Positions 17,197 to 25,679 are shown, counted from the stretch's first letter. The stretch is DNA of 64,000 nucleotides from Corynebacterium sp. NML140438 (GCF_001875725.1 NZ_MLCQ01000017.1:1-64000); one strand, 5' to 3'. Translations and numbers: made by a program. The notes: generated by a model not told the origin, from the letters alone.

Positions 17197-18195
17197 GTGA
17201 ACACTTCCAACACGATGAACCGGCGCTGGTCGGTGCGTACTGTGCTGCTCGCTGTGCTGTTCGGCTGCGGAGTCATGGCGGGCTGTAGTGGAGAGACAGA
17301 AGAGTCGGAAGCTTCCGACGTGTTACCGAACCCACTACGAACAGTCGAAAACGGCAGTCGGCCAGATACGGTTGCGGAGGTGGAGCCGTGGAGCGCGGCC
17401 TCGGTTGAGTCGAGGACCATCCCGGCAGGTGGCCTGCAGCGTGAGTACATTCTTTCGCTACCGAAGGGTGCGCAGCAGCGAGAAGGGTTGCCACTCATCC
17501 TGGTATTCCATGGCTACACGGGCACCGCTGCATCGATGCAGCGTGCAACAGGTCTCAACAACGCCGATGCCGTGGTGGCGTACCTGCAGGGCGTGAATAA
17601 GGCGTGGGCGCCAGCGCCGTACGCAAACACGAATGCACGCCAGGACCTCGAATTCGCAGATGCAGTCCGCGCACAGCTCCAGCAGGAGTTTCGCACACAA
17701 CCAGCCCGGACTTTCGCGGCAGGCTTTTCAAATGGCGGTGGGTTCGCAGAGTTTTTGAGCTGCCAGCGACCGCAGGACTATACCGCGGTGGCGACCGTGT
17801 CAGCAGCGATATACGACGCGGTGCTAGAAGGCTGCTCAGCTATTCCCGTCAAACGTATCGACATCCACGGTACGAGCGATAGCGTCATTGACTACCAGGG
17901 AGGTACTCGGCACCAGACCCACTACGCTGGTGCGTATCAGGACGTCGAACGAGAATCTCGTCGTAACCACTGCAAAGCCACTGATGACGAGGCTCCGAAG
18001 CCCGAGTGGTCGGAAGTACTCCCCGGCGTTACAAAAGCTGAATGGAGTGGGTGCGACGCATGCCTCGTGCACTACAAAGTCGAAGGCGGCAAGCACGAAT
18101 GGCTCGGTCCGGGCACCACACCGGCGTCAGATCTCCCCATCGGCTTTACTAGCGAGTCGGTGCTTCGCTTCTTTGGTGTAGGGGTACAGAAGTAA
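17197..18195 (+). CDS. LpqC/PHB-depolymerase-like esterase lipoprotein
   Basis: A 332-residue secreted lipoprotein: basic start, hydrophobic core, and lipobox VMAGC at about residue 29, so it should be lipidated and membrane-anchored. The mature part is an alpha/beta hydrolase of the polyhydroxybutyrate depolymerase/feruloyl esterase type, with LILVFHGYTGT (oxyanion region), nucleophile Ser in AAGFSNGGGF, an Asp in HGTSDSVIDY and a His in GGKHEWLG. Several Cys may form disulfides. The true substrate is unknown. GTG 17197 follows CAGGAGAA with 9-base spacing. It ends as TAATG over the lipid-kinase start. Confidence 0.85.
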   Translation: MNTSNTMNRRWSVRTVLLAVLFGCGVMAGCSGETEESEASDVLPNPLRTVENGSRPDTVAEVEPWSAASVESRTIPAGGLQREYILSLPKGAQQREGLPLILVFHGYTGTAASMQRATGLNNADAVVAYLQGVNKAWAPAPYANTNARQDLEFADAVRAQLQQEFRTQPARTFAAGFSNGGGFAEFLSCQRPQDYTAVATVSAAIYDAVLEGCSAIPVKRIDIHGTSDSVIDYQGGTRHQTHYAGAYQDVERESRRNHCKATDDEAPKPEWSEVLPGVTKAEWSGCDACLVHYKVEGGKHEWLGPGTTPASDLPIGFTSESVLRFFGVGVQK

Positions 18196-19139
18196 TGGCA
18201 GAGGACACGTTTCACCGCACCGCGATTGTCGTGTACAACCCGACAAAGATTCAGTCATCGGTCTTGGAGCGGTTTGTCGAGCTCTACGCTGACCCCCGGC
18301 GCGAAATTCGTTGGGTGCCGACCACTAAAGAAGATACTGCCCTTGCGGGTTTTGCCACTGTGCTCACTAAAGATGTGGACGTGGTACTCGTCGCCGGCGG
18401 GGACGGAACTGTCCGTCGCATCGCACACGTTCTCGCTGATACTGGAATCAAAATGGGGATTATTCCGGTAGGTACTGGAAATCTTCTCGCACGGAATCTT
18501 GGCTTGCCTCTGGACCCGGAAAGCGCGATTCGTCGCGCGTTTACAGGTGAGGAGCACGCCATCGACTTGTGCGAGGCCACCGTGACACGCAGGGACGGTT
18601 CCCAGGAAACCTACGGATTCGCCGTCATGGCTGGAGTAGGCCTTGATGCGCAGATGGTCGAGCGGACCCGTGAGGAACTGAAGCGGCGCATTGGCCCGCT
18701 TGCGTATATTGGTGGCATCGCACGGTCGCTAGGCGGCGGCAACAGTGTGGAAGCAGAGGTTACTATCGACGACCAACCTCCGATAACGCGCCGCCTGCAC
18801 ACCATGATTTTTGGCAATTGCGGTGACTTAGTGAATAAGATCCCGCTGTTTCCTGACGCACTTCCCGACGATGGCGAGATCGATGTCGTGGCGATGTCTC
18901 CACGGGGGCCTATCGGCTGGCTGCTGATCGGTTTGCGCATCGTGTTTAACACCCTACGCGCGCTCTTCGGCGGCGGGTGGCAAGGAATTCCGGCGCCACA
19001 GATGGACTATTTCAAAGGTAGGAGCATTAGCGTGTCTTTCGCGGTGCCTGAGGTGTTTGAAGTCGACGGTGACACCATCGGATCTATTGAAGCAGCTACG
19101 ATCCGAGTGATACCGCAGGCGTTGGTGCTGATGCGATAA
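18195..19139 (+). CDS. Diacylglycerol-kinase-family lipid kinase
   Basis: 314 residues of the DAGK/sphingosine-kinase catalytic family (DgkB, YegS, LCB5-like). It shows VVYNPTKIQ at the N-terminus, the nucleotide motif VAGGDGTVRRIAHVL, PVGTGNLLARNLGLP, and a C-terminal beta domain with DGEIDVVAMSPRG and VFEVDGDT. It phosphorylates a membrane lipid, probably diacylglycerol, at the cytoplasmic face. It overlaps the esterase gene by one base (TAATG). Confidence 0.88.
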   Translation: MAEDTFHRTAIVVYNPTKIQSSVLERFVELYADPRREIRWVPTTKEDTALAGFATVLTKDVDVVLVAGGDGTVRRIAHVLADTGIKMGIIPVGTGNLLARNLGLPLDPESAIRRAFTGEEHAIDLCEATVTRRDGSQETYGFAVMAGVGLDAQMVERTREELKRRIGPLAYIGGIARSLGGGNSVEAEVTIDDQPPITRRLHTMIFGNCGDLVNKIPLFPDALPDDGEIDVVAMSPRGPIGWLLIGLRIVFNTLRALFGGGWQGIPAPQMDYFKGRSISVSFAVPEVFEVDGDTIGSIEAATIRVIPQALVLMR

Positions 19140-19168
19140 ATCACGCTGCAGCTCCAATGGGGTTTCGG

Positions 19169-19174
19169 CATAAT
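19169..19174 (+). promoter_or_regulatory. Candidate -10 box, leaderless gamma-carbonic-anhydrase-like gene
   Basis: CATAAT lies 6 bases before ATG 19181, with no ribosome-binding site between, fitting a message that begins at the start codon. Confidence 0.5.
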
Positions 19175-19180
19175 AGCCAC

Positions 19181-19717
19181 ATGATCTACTTGTTTGAAGG
19201 TAAAACCCCGAGGATTCATCCGTCCGCATTCGTGTCCGACGACGCCACGATTATCGGTGACGTCGAAATCGGTGAGGATGCAAACATCTGGCCCGGTGTG
19301 GTTATCCGAGGTGATGTCGGCGCGATTCGTATTGGTGAGAGAGTCAATGTCCAGGATGGATCCGTGCTGCACGTTGATATGGGCGGTGAGACTGTCCTCG
19401 AAGCGGATGTGACCATTGGTCACCTCGCGATGGTCCATGGTTGCCATATTGAACCCGGGTGCCTGATCGGCATGAACGCGACTGTGCTGTCTGATTCACG
19501 CATTGGCAAAGGAAGCATCATCGCCGGTGGCGCCGTGGTCCTCGAAGGGCAAGTGATCCCGGAGTTCTCGCTTGCCGCGGGAGTGCCGGCGAAGGTGAAG
19601 CGTGAGCTTGACGAATCAACCTACTCGGCACGTGAACGCCACGCAGCTTTTTACGTTGAGCTGGGGAAGCGTGCTGCGAGTGGTTTGGTTCCATTGGAAC
19701 GTTCCGAAACGCAGTAG
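19181..19717 (+). CDS. Gamma-carbonic-anhydrase-family hexapeptide protein
   Basis: 178 residues forming a left-handed beta-helix of hexapeptide repeats (IGDVEI, GVVIRGDVGAIRIG, VTIGHLAMVHGCHIEPG). Conserved His residues sit where gamma-carbonic anhydrases bind Zn (HVDMGG, TIGHLAMVHGCHI). The family (YrdA, PaaY, CaiE-like) has mostly unproven activities. ATG 19181 is chosen over ATG 19157 because it carries the family's start and a nearby -10 box. Confidence 0.85.
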   Translation: MIYLFEGKTPRIHPSAFVSDDATIIGDVEIGEDANIWPGVVIRGDVGAIRIGERVNVQDGSVLHVDMGGETVLEADVTIGHLAMVHGCHIEPGCLIGMNATVLSDSRIGKGSIIAGGAVVLEGQVIPEFSLAAGVPAKVKRELDESTYSARERHAAFYVELGKRAASGLVPLERSETQ

Positions 19718-19736
19718 TTTTTACGGGCGCAGAAAA

Positions 19737-19774
19737 CCCCGCTTGTCCAAGACCTAAGACCTGGACAAGCGGGG
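19737..19774. terminator. Strong 13-bp hairpin after the gamma-carbonic-anhydrase-like gene
   Basis: CCCCGCTTGTCCA (19737-19749) pairs perfectly with 19762-19774, leaving a 12-base loop. On the plus strand it is preceded by AAAA and followed by GATGGG. The T-run (TTTT) follows it only on the minus strand, so as an intrinsic terminator it best stops minus-strand transcripts. Confidence 0.7.
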
Positions 19775-20035
19775 GATGGGACCCACGACAGTGAATCCCC
19801 TTCAGCGAACCCCTGTCGATCACGTTGAGTCAATGACCACGAGGTGATCAGATCAACATCAACCTTGTCAAAGGAATGAAACACCGCCAACCACCGCGGA
19901 TGAACCTGGAACTACTCAAATCCTAGCCGAAACGCAAGTTACAACTATAAGCCGCTAGAAATGTCTGAGCACACCATGGACTCCGTGTCCAAAAACCTTT
20001 GGACATAACAGGAGAGCCCTAGGGCCTAGTTGTGT
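19775..20035. other. Non-coding interval, no gene seen
   Basis: No convincing frame. A minus-strand frame (to 19651) has an unrecognised translation and overlaps the hairpin and the carbonic-anhydrase-like gene. A short inverted repeat (TGTCCAAAAACC...TTTGGACA, 19989-20007) and CTAG-rich sequence (20020-20050) lie just downstream of the Ig-like gene and could act in termination. Confidence 0.4.
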
Positions 20036-20557
20036 CTAGTTGTTCCTAGTGAGGTCGATCAGTGACGGGTTGCCATAGTTTTCATTGGGGTCGAAGAAGG
20101 CAAAGTAGCCGAGTTCATAGTTCTCGGGGACTTCGAAGGCCCACGTCATAGCATGGTCGAAACCGTATCCAAGTTCGTAGTTGCACTCGGGGTTACCGGG
20201 GATATCGTAGAGGTCTCCGGTGTGACCGTACTTGTGGCACTCGCGCGTATAGAGTGTCGCGTCCACTTCGTAACTACAGGAGAGGTCAAATGTTCGCTTG
20301 CTGTCGTTTCGCACCCTCGTGCGCACAACGACGAACTTCGCGTTGTGGTGTCTCGGTTTCAGGACTTCGTCATAGAGGAGTTCCAACTCGGGCAGCACGT
20401 CGACCTTTTCAACGGTGAGAACCACGCCACCGTTGGTCACGGGGGTTCCGATGGGCATGGAATTCTCCGCAGCCCATTCTGGGTTGTCAGATGGTTTCTC
20501 GTCGTACATGTGTTCCATCCTTTCAGCGTATGTCCGTGCGTCACTTTCCTCCGTCAT
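20036..20557 (-). CDS. Hypothetical protein with DUF4352/telokin-like Ig domain
   Basis: 173 residues from ATG 20557. Residues 35-150 resemble the Ig-like DUF4352 fold often found in actinobacterial lipoproteins: GTPVTNGGVVLTVEKVDV, then HHNAKFVVVRTRVRNDSKRTF and a late MTWAFEVPENYELGYFAF strand pair. This is fold-level pattern recognition. Oddly, no signal peptide or lipobox is present, and the N-terminus is acidic. ATG 20509 behind AAAGGA is an alternative start. Neighbouring sequence is non-coding or degenerate on both sides, so this may be a horizontally acquired or truncated gene. Confidence 0.5.
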   Translation of the reverse strand: MTEESDARTYAERMEHMYDEKPSDNPEWAAENSMPIGTPVTNGGVVLTVEKVDVLPELELLYDEVLKPRHHNAKFVVVRTRVRNDSKRTFDLSCSYEVDATLYTRECHKYGHTGDLYDIPGNPECNYELGYGFDHAMTWAFEVPENYELGYFAFFDPNENYGNPSLIDLTRNN

Positions 20558-20577
20558 AAACGCACTTATTGAACACG

Positions 20578-20583
20578 ATAGTA
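20578..20583 (-). promoter_or_regulatory. Candidate -10 box of the Ig-like-domain gene
   Basis: On the minus strand this reads TACTAT, 20 bases before ATG 20557. It supports the gene being expressed rather than a fragment read from elsewhere. Confidence 0.35.
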
Positions 20584-20657
20584 CAGATGCCCTTGCCTGA
20601 TTCCTGAACGACACTCCTCGTACCGATAGGGGCAGGTCAGGATCCTTAGGCTCCACA

Positions 20658-21383
20658 AAAACAACGCCACCCTACCAACTATGCAGGGTAGGAGTCCGTG
20701 CGCCGCACACTCCACATGATGTTTCAGATAGGAGATTTCGCATGAAAAAGGCTCAACGGCGTAAGAGCTCCCCCGGATTATCAACGACTTCACGCTGTGG
20801 TTTGTCACAGAATGCGTCTAGGCCTAAAGCCGAGGTTTCACCCGCGGAGCCGTCCGTGACCTTGACCTTTGAGCCGATACCGCGAGCCGCGGAAAGCTGA
20901 GCATTATGCTCGGCGTGCTTGCGTGTCTCGCCACCGTAGTCTACCTCCAGGTCGGTTCTACATATCACGCGAGACAGCCCTCGATCACTCCAGCTGCTTG
21001 GTTCGAGGGGTCGCAGCAGCCTGGTTCTTTGCAGCCATCGGCGCGATGGTCACCAACATCGCACCTATCGACAAGTCCTCCAACATGTCACCGGGAGAGG
21101 CCCGCGCAGCGTCGACCCACCATCGACTCCGTGCCGACCTTCCCGCAAAGGTGCCAGCGATTTTGGGCCGAACCACTCCAACGCGCCACCGCTGGCTGCG
21201 TAAGGTTGCATGAGGGGGAATTCCTCCTAGTCCCGAGTGAACGGACTCGGTTGGGGCCGTTCGTCATGCTCTGGTTCGGCCGGGACGTGATGCCTCACCC
21301 CAAAATTGCCCAAAGTAACCCAAAAATGAGGGCCCTAAACCAAAATGAGTAAAGCCCTGGGGCCAACTCTCGTGAGAGTTTCA
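20658..21383. other. Gene-poor interval downstream of tRNA-Pro
   Basis: Only short overlapping frames occur. Two on the minus strand have protein-like but unrecognised translations: 20985-21176, with a hydrophobic IGAMLVTIAPMAAKN stretch, and 20753-20968, with a GIGSKVKVTDGSAGE stretch, in different reading frames separated by a stop. They could be a frameshifted remnant of one gene. Short CCCAAA-type repeats lie at 21298-21350. I found no integrase, transposase or copy of the tRNA 3' end. Confidence 0.4.
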
Positions 21384-21415
21384 CGAAGGTTTCGGGGAGA
21401 AACCCGAAACCTTCG
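21384..21415 (-). terminator. Hairpin downstream of tRNA-Pro
   Basis: CGAAGGTTTCGGG (21384-21396) pairs perfectly with 21403-21415 around a six-base loop, starting 11 bases past the tRNA 3' end on the minus strand. The T-run after it is weak. A second small inverted repeat (ACTCTCGTGAGAGT, 21366-21379) follows. Confidence 0.6.
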
Positions 21416-21425
21416 ATATCCGTTG

Positions 21426-21499
21426 TCGGACTGACAGGATTTGAACCTGCGACCCCCACACCCCCAGTGTGGTGCGCTACCAAACTGCGCCACAGCCCG
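21426..21499 (-). tRNA. tRNA-Pro (anticodon GGG)
   Basis: Read on the minus strand, 74 bases fold as a cloverleaf. Acceptor CGGGCTG pairs with CAGTCCG. The D-arm has GCGCAGTTTGGTAGCGC. The anticodon stem CCACA/TGTGG encloses the loop CTGGGGG, giving anticodon GGG. The T-arm has GGTTCAAATCC, and the discriminator base is A. CCA is not encoded. It decodes CCC and CCU. Confidence 0.95.
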
Positions 21500-21573
21500 T
21501 TGCCTATATCCGGTGGATACCGGAACAGCTCCGACAGTTTAGCGCACACTTTAGCGAACTACGAAACCTGCTG

Positions 21574-21957
21574 TTAGAAGGCGGTGCCGTCCAGATACAC
21601 CCATACGCCATCTTCGCGGATGAAACGGGAATGCTCCCGCTGAGCGCCACTGGAGTGGAGGGCTTCGAAGCGGACCTCTCCGTAGGCATCGTTCGGTCCG
21701 CCTTGTTCAGCGGCAAGGATGCGTAGCGCGATAAAAGACTCACCACCGGGCGGGAGATCCAAGGAGGACGGTCGTGTGCTTGAGGCCCACGTGCGTAATA
21801 AATAGCGCGCATCGCCGACGACGAACGCGCTGTAGCGCGCCCGCATGAGCGTTTCAGCTGTGGGGGCAGGCTTGCCGGCGTGCAGGGCACCGCAACACAA
21901 CTGGTAAGGGCGGTCGAGTCCGCAAGGGCAACGTTTCACGTCAGCGCACCACGTCAA
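21574..21957 (-). CDS. YchJ-family (UPF0225) SEC-C-like protein
   Basis: 127 residues with the Zn-binding CPCGLDRPYQLCCG cluster near the N-terminus and the LMRARYSAFVVGDARYLLRTW segment typical of YchJ (given in two parts: LMRARYSAF, then DARYLLRTW). The C-terminal half is NTF2-like, with WVYLDGTAF at the end. Cellular function is unknown. ATG 21957 overlaps the end of the upstream hydrolase/OsmC gene by 17 bases; GTG 21939 is an alternative start. The two genes probably share a message. Confidence 0.85.
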   Translation of the reverse strand: MTWCADVKRCPCGLDRPYQLCCGALHAGKPAPTAETLMRARYSAFVVGDARYLLRTWASSTRPSSLDLPPGGESFIALRILAAEQGGPNDAYGEVRFEALHSSGAQREHSRFIREDGVWVYLDGTAF

Positions 21958-23113
21958 CGGTTGTGTGTACAGAAGCGCTGTGCACGTAGCCGTCGACAGT
22001 TGAGCTCTTGCCGGCGTCCATCAACATCTGCGCCTCAGCGTCGCTGAGGTCGCCGAAAAGCGTGATGTCCCGTGTGAACTTACCTTCGCCGAGGTGGGTG
22101 ACTTCCACACGTACATCATTCAGTGCGAGTCCCTTCGCTGCGGAACGGATCGCTTGGGAGCATGAGACCGCCAGTGCGGACATATACAGCCCGGTGGACG
22201 TTACACCCTGGCCCTTGCCACCGGCATTCTTGGCTCGGTCGGTCGCGATCTCCCGGTTGGAGGTGCGCACCACATCGCCGTACTTTGTGCCACGAGCGGA
22301 GTATGAGACCGCATTCGAATCGCCGGTGGTTTCAGGTACGAACTCGGGGACAACGTACTGCATGACCCATGAGCCGATGATGTCGGCTGCGCGCTGTGCC
22401 GTGCCTTGGCGCGTCAACAGGTGGTCAGCCTTATCCAGGGCCATGAGTGACTTCGGGTAGCGGGTGAGACTGAAGATCGACTGGGCGTTATCAATACCGA
22501 CCGTTACGTCGATAGGTGAGTGGACGAGCAGTAGTGGCTTGCGCAGCTGTGGCAAGTATTCTTCGGGGTTCGTATCGGCGAGGTCTTCGAGGAAGGCTCG
22601 CGAAATGATGAGCTCCCTGCCTCCGAGGATGACGGGGACGAACCCATCGCGGTCGGCGTCGCCAATCTTGTCCGCGTAGTGGAGCACGGAGTGAGCGGGG
22701 TCGAACGGCGCACCGACTGTCGCCACGGCTTTGAGCGTCTTCTTCAGATCCGGGTGGGTCGCGGCGTTCAGTGCAGCAGCACCGCCGAGGGAATGCCCCA
22801 TGATGAGCTGTGGGGCTTTGAATTCGTCGGCCAGCCACTTCGCTGCGGCGACGATGTCCTCAACGTTTTGAGAAAACGAGGTGTCCGCAAACTCCCCCTC
22901 GGACTGTCCTAGCCCGGGGAAGTCGAATCGTAGGGTCGCGATCCCGAACTCCGTCAGCCGCTTCGAGATCCTCGAAGCGCCTGGGGTATGCCTGGAACCT
23001 GCAAAGCAGTGCGCGAAAATCGCGTAGGCTTTTGCCGGGCCATCGGGCCGATCAATCGTTCCGGCCATCATCTTGCCCGTCGACGACGGCACCTTCACGT
23101 TCAGCGATAACAT
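21941..23113 (-). CDS. Alpha/beta-hydrolase-OsmC fusion protein
   Basis: 390 residues in two domains. Residues 1 to about 255 are an alpha/beta hydrolase (FAHCFAGSRHTPG; nucleophile Ser in IMGHSLGGAAAL; Asp in HSPIDVTVG; His in DKADHLL). Residues about 265-390 are OsmC-like, with the first Cys in LAVSCSQAIRSAAKGLAL. The usual second OsmC Cys (the CPVH element) is replaced by DGYVHSAS, so a two-Cys peroxidase cycle looks impossible. ATG 23113 has AGGAGG 9 bases upstream; a longer in-frame start at 23314 would run into the secA2 promoter region and is rejected. Divergent from secA2. Confidence 0.88.
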   Translation of the reverse strand: MLSLNVKVPSSTGKMMAGTIDRPDGPAKAYAIFAHCFAGSRHTPGASRISKRLTEFGIATLRFDFPGLGQSEGEFADTSFSQNVEDIVAAAKWLADEFKAPQLIMGHSLGGAAALNAATHPDLKKTLKAVATVGAPFDPAHSVLHYADKIGDADRDGFVPVILGGRELIISRAFLEDLADTNPEEYLPQLRKPLLLVHSPIDVTVGIDNAQSIFSLTRYPKSLMALDKADHLLTRQGTAQRAADIIGSWVMQYVVPEFVPETTGDSNAVSYSARGTKYGDVVRTSNREIATDRAKNAGGKGQGVTSTGLYMSALAVSCSQAIRSAAKGLALNDVRVEVTHLGEGKFTRDITLFGDLSDAEAQMLMDAGKSSTVDGYVHSASVHTTVDVVR

Positions 23114-23271
23114 GTGGGCTTTCCTCCTGAGAACGGGGACGTGTTCGGCGAACTTTGCTCGAACAAGGATAGAGTACATTGACGTGAACGAGTGAGAAGC
23201 ACTTACCATGTAGGCCAGGTAGTGCGAGAGGCAAAGAGCCACTTTTGCCGTGACGAAAGGTCGTATGAGGA

Positions 23272-25563
23272 ATGGCTGCATTTGGCTGGTTTTGGAAAGC
23301 AATGGGGGCAACATCCGAACGCAACAACAAAAAGTCGAAGGGGATCGTGGCGAAGGCCCATGAGCTCATCAGCGAGTTCGAAGCTCTTGACGACGCCGCG
23401 CTGAGCGCCGCTGTGCGTGAAACCGTGCGTGACGGAGAGGTCGTCGATAAGCCTTGGTTCCTTGCGATTTTGTCGGTAGCTTCCAGTCGAACCCTCGGCA
23501 TGACCCCCTTCGACGTCCAAAACCAAGCGGTGCTGCGCCTGCTCGAAGGCGACGTGATTCAGATGGCTACCGGCGAGGGGAAGACGCTGGTCGGTGCAAT
23601 TGCCGCGACAGGCTTTGCGCTGACTGGAAAGCGGGTCCACCTCATCACGGTGAATAATTACCTGGCTGAGCGCGATGCCACGTGGATGCGCCCCCTCGTC
23701 GAGTTCTTTGGGCTCAGCGTTGCTGCAGTCACCGAGTCGACCACTCGTGAGCAGCGCGTCGAGGCATACCAGAGCGACGTTGTCTACGCTCCAGTAACTG
23801 AGATCGGTTTTGACCACCTTCGTGACAACCAGATCACGCATCGCTCGCAGACGGTTCAGCTACCAGCCGACGTCGCACTTGTCGACGAAGCCGACAGCGT
23901 CCTCGTCGACGAAGCCCTCGTCCCACTTGTCCTGGCAGGCTCCGAAGGTACGCAACAACCCACCGGCAAAATTACCGAGGCAGTTTCACACCTTGAGGAG
24001 GAGAAAGACTACGAAACCGATGCCGATGGCCGAAATGTCTTCCTCACCGATGAGGGAGCAAAGAAAGTGGAACGCCAGCTCGGGATTGATTCGCTGTACT
24101 CCGATGAGCACATCGGTACGACACTCGTGCGAGTCAACCTTGCACTACACGCTCGGGCCCTGTTGATCCGTGATGTGCACTATATCGTCGAAGACGGCAA
24201 GGTTGCACTTGTGGACGCCTCCCGTGGTCGCGTCGCCGAGCTCCAGCGCTGGCCCGACGGGCTGCAGGCCGCAGTAGAGGCGAAGGAAGGGCTGAAGGTA
24301 TCTGAGGGCGGCCGCATCCTCGACTCGATCACGTTGCAAGCACTTATGCGTCGCTATCCGGCGGTCTGCGGTATGACCGGTACCGCTGTCGAAGCAACTG
24401 ACCAGCTGCGTTCTTTCTACGGCCTGCACGTGTCAGTGATTGACCGTGCTAACCCGTTGCAGCGATTTGACGAAGCCGACCGCATTTACGCCACAATGGA
24501 AGAAAAGAACCGAGCAATCGTCGAAGAGATTGCTCTCCTCCACAACAATGGTCAACCGGTGCTAGTAGGCACCCACGACGTGGCAGAGTCCGAGGCCCTC
24601 GCAGAGGCCCTGAACCAGCGTGGTATCAGCGTGAACGTGCTCAATGCGAAAAATGATGCGGAGGAGGCACGTATTGTGGCCGAAGCTGGCGACCTAGGAC
24701 GGGTTACCGTGTCTACACAGATGGCAGGTCGAGGCACTGACATCCGCCTCGGTGGTGCCGATGAAGCCGATCACGACGCGGTGGCGAAACTGGGCGGTCT
24801 TGCTGTCATCGGTACGGCACGCCACCGCACTGCGCGCCTTGACAATCAGCTGCGAGGACGCGCTGGACGCCAAGGCGACCCTGGCCTGAGTCTGTTCTTC
24901 GTTTCCTTGGAGGACGATATCGTCGTTGCTGGGGGAGAAGACGAGCGCATCACGGTCCACCCTGACGCTTTAGGTAGGATCGAGTCTTCACGTGCGCAGC
25001 AGTTTGTCGACCACTGCCAGCGTGTTACGGAGGGGCAGTTGTTGGAGATTCACTCGCAGACTTGGAAGTACAACAAGCTCATTGCGGACCACCGCGCGAT
25101 TCTTGACGAGCGTCGTGATTCGTTGCTCGATACCGACACCGCATGGCGCGAGCTGTCTGAACGTGCGCCTGAGCGTGCTGCCGAGTTGGAATCGATCGAT
25201 TTCGGCACACGTGTACAGGCCGCCCGCGAAATCATGCTTTACCACTTGGACTTGGAATGGTCGGAGTATCTCGCGCTGATGGACGATGTTCGTGAATCGA
25301 TCCATTTGCGCGCTATCGCGCGTGAAACTCCCATCGACGAATACCACCGCATTGCCATCAGAGAGTTCAAGGAGCTCGCGAATCGCGCGGTGGATCAGGC
25401 AGTTTCGACGTTTGACGACGTCCTCATCGATGATGCGGGTGCGCATCTTGAGGACGCTGGTTGGAAGCGTCCGAGTGCCACGTGGACCTACATGGTGTCG
25501 GATAATCCGCTGGCAGGTTCGGGCAACTCGGTCATCTCTGGAATCGGAAACATTTTCCGTTAA
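23272..25563 (+). CDS. secA2: Accessory preprotein translocase ATPase SecA2
   Basis: 763 residues, shorter than housekeeping SecA, whose C-terminal linker and Zn-binding tail are missing; this and the setting mark it as actinobacterial SecA2. NBD1 has VIQMATGEGKTLVGA (Walker A) and VDEADSVLVDEA (DEAD-like). PPXD follows (240-350), then MTGTAVEATDQ, NBD2 with VSTQMAGRGTDIRLGG and QLRGRAGRQGDPG, and a helical scaffold. SecA2 exports a limited set of proteins together with SecYEG. ATG 23272 follows ATGAGG. It precedes odhI, as in C. glutamicum. Confidence 0.93.
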   Translation: MAAFGWFWKAMGATSERNNKKSKGIVAKAHELISEFEALDDAALSAAVRETVRDGEVVDKPWFLAILSVASSRTLGMTPFDVQNQAVLRLLEGDVIQMATGEGKTLVGAIAATGFALTGKRVHLITVNNYLAERDATWMRPLVEFFGLSVAAVTESTTREQRVEAYQSDVVYAPVTEIGFDHLRDNQITHRSQTVQLPADVALVDEADSVLVDEALVPLVLAGSEGTQQPTGKITEAVSHLEEEKDYETDADGRNVFLTDEGAKKVERQLGIDSLYSDEHIGTTLVRVNLALHARALLIRDVHYIVEDGKVALVDASRGRVAELQRWPDGLQAAVEAKEGLKVSEGGRILDSITLQALMRRYPAVCGMTGTAVEATDQLRSFYGLHVSVIDRANPLQRFDEADRIYATMEEKNRAIVEEIALLHNNGQPVLVGTHDVAESEALAEALNQRGISVNVLNAKNDAEEARIVAEAGDLGRVTVSTQMAGRGTDIRLGGADEADHDAVAKLGGLAVIGTARHRTARLDNQLRGRAGRQGDPGLSLFFVSLEDDIVVAGGEDERITVHPDALGRIESSRAQQFVDHCQRVTEGQLLEIHSQTWKYNKLIADHRAILDERRDSLLDTDTAWRELSERAPERAAELESIDFGTRVQAAREIMLYHLDLEWSEYLALMDDVRESIHLRAIARETPIDEYHRIAIREFKELANRAVDQAVSTFDDVLIDDAGAHLEDAGWKRPSATWTYMVSDNPLAGSGNSVISGIGNIFR

Positions 25564-25639
25564 TCCTCATGTTGAGGTTCAGAGCGCTACACTAGAACCG
25601 CACCAGCACGCTGGCCCACAGTTGGGTAGCATTGCGTTT

Positions 25640-25645
25640 TAGAAT
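25640..25645 (+). promoter_or_regulatory. Candidate -10 box of odhI
   Basis: TAGAAT at 25640 lies 40 bases before the odhI ATG in the 116-base secA2-odhI gap; TATAAA at 25655-25660 is another candidate. A CAGGAG site precedes ATG 25680. Confidence 0.4.
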
Positions 25646-25679
25646 TTATTGATTTTATAAACACCGTCAGGAGTTTGGA

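Noticed and set aside
19651..19890. Minus-strand frame possibly a transposase fragment
   Set aside because: No recognisable transposase motif; it overlaps the gamma-carbonic-anhydrase gene and a perfect hairpin, so coding is unlikely.
20906..21352. Plus-strand 148-residue frame with a hydrophobic start
   Set aside because: Composition is irregular, frames overlap on both strands and no ribosome site precedes it.
19718..21499. Integrated phage or island at tRNA-Pro
   Set aside because: No integrase, no direct repeat of the tRNA 3' end and no phage gene seen; left as a possible scar only.
23114..23314. Extended start for the hydrolase-OsmC gene
   Set aside because: AGGAGG precedes ATG 23113 and the longer version would overlap the secA2 start.
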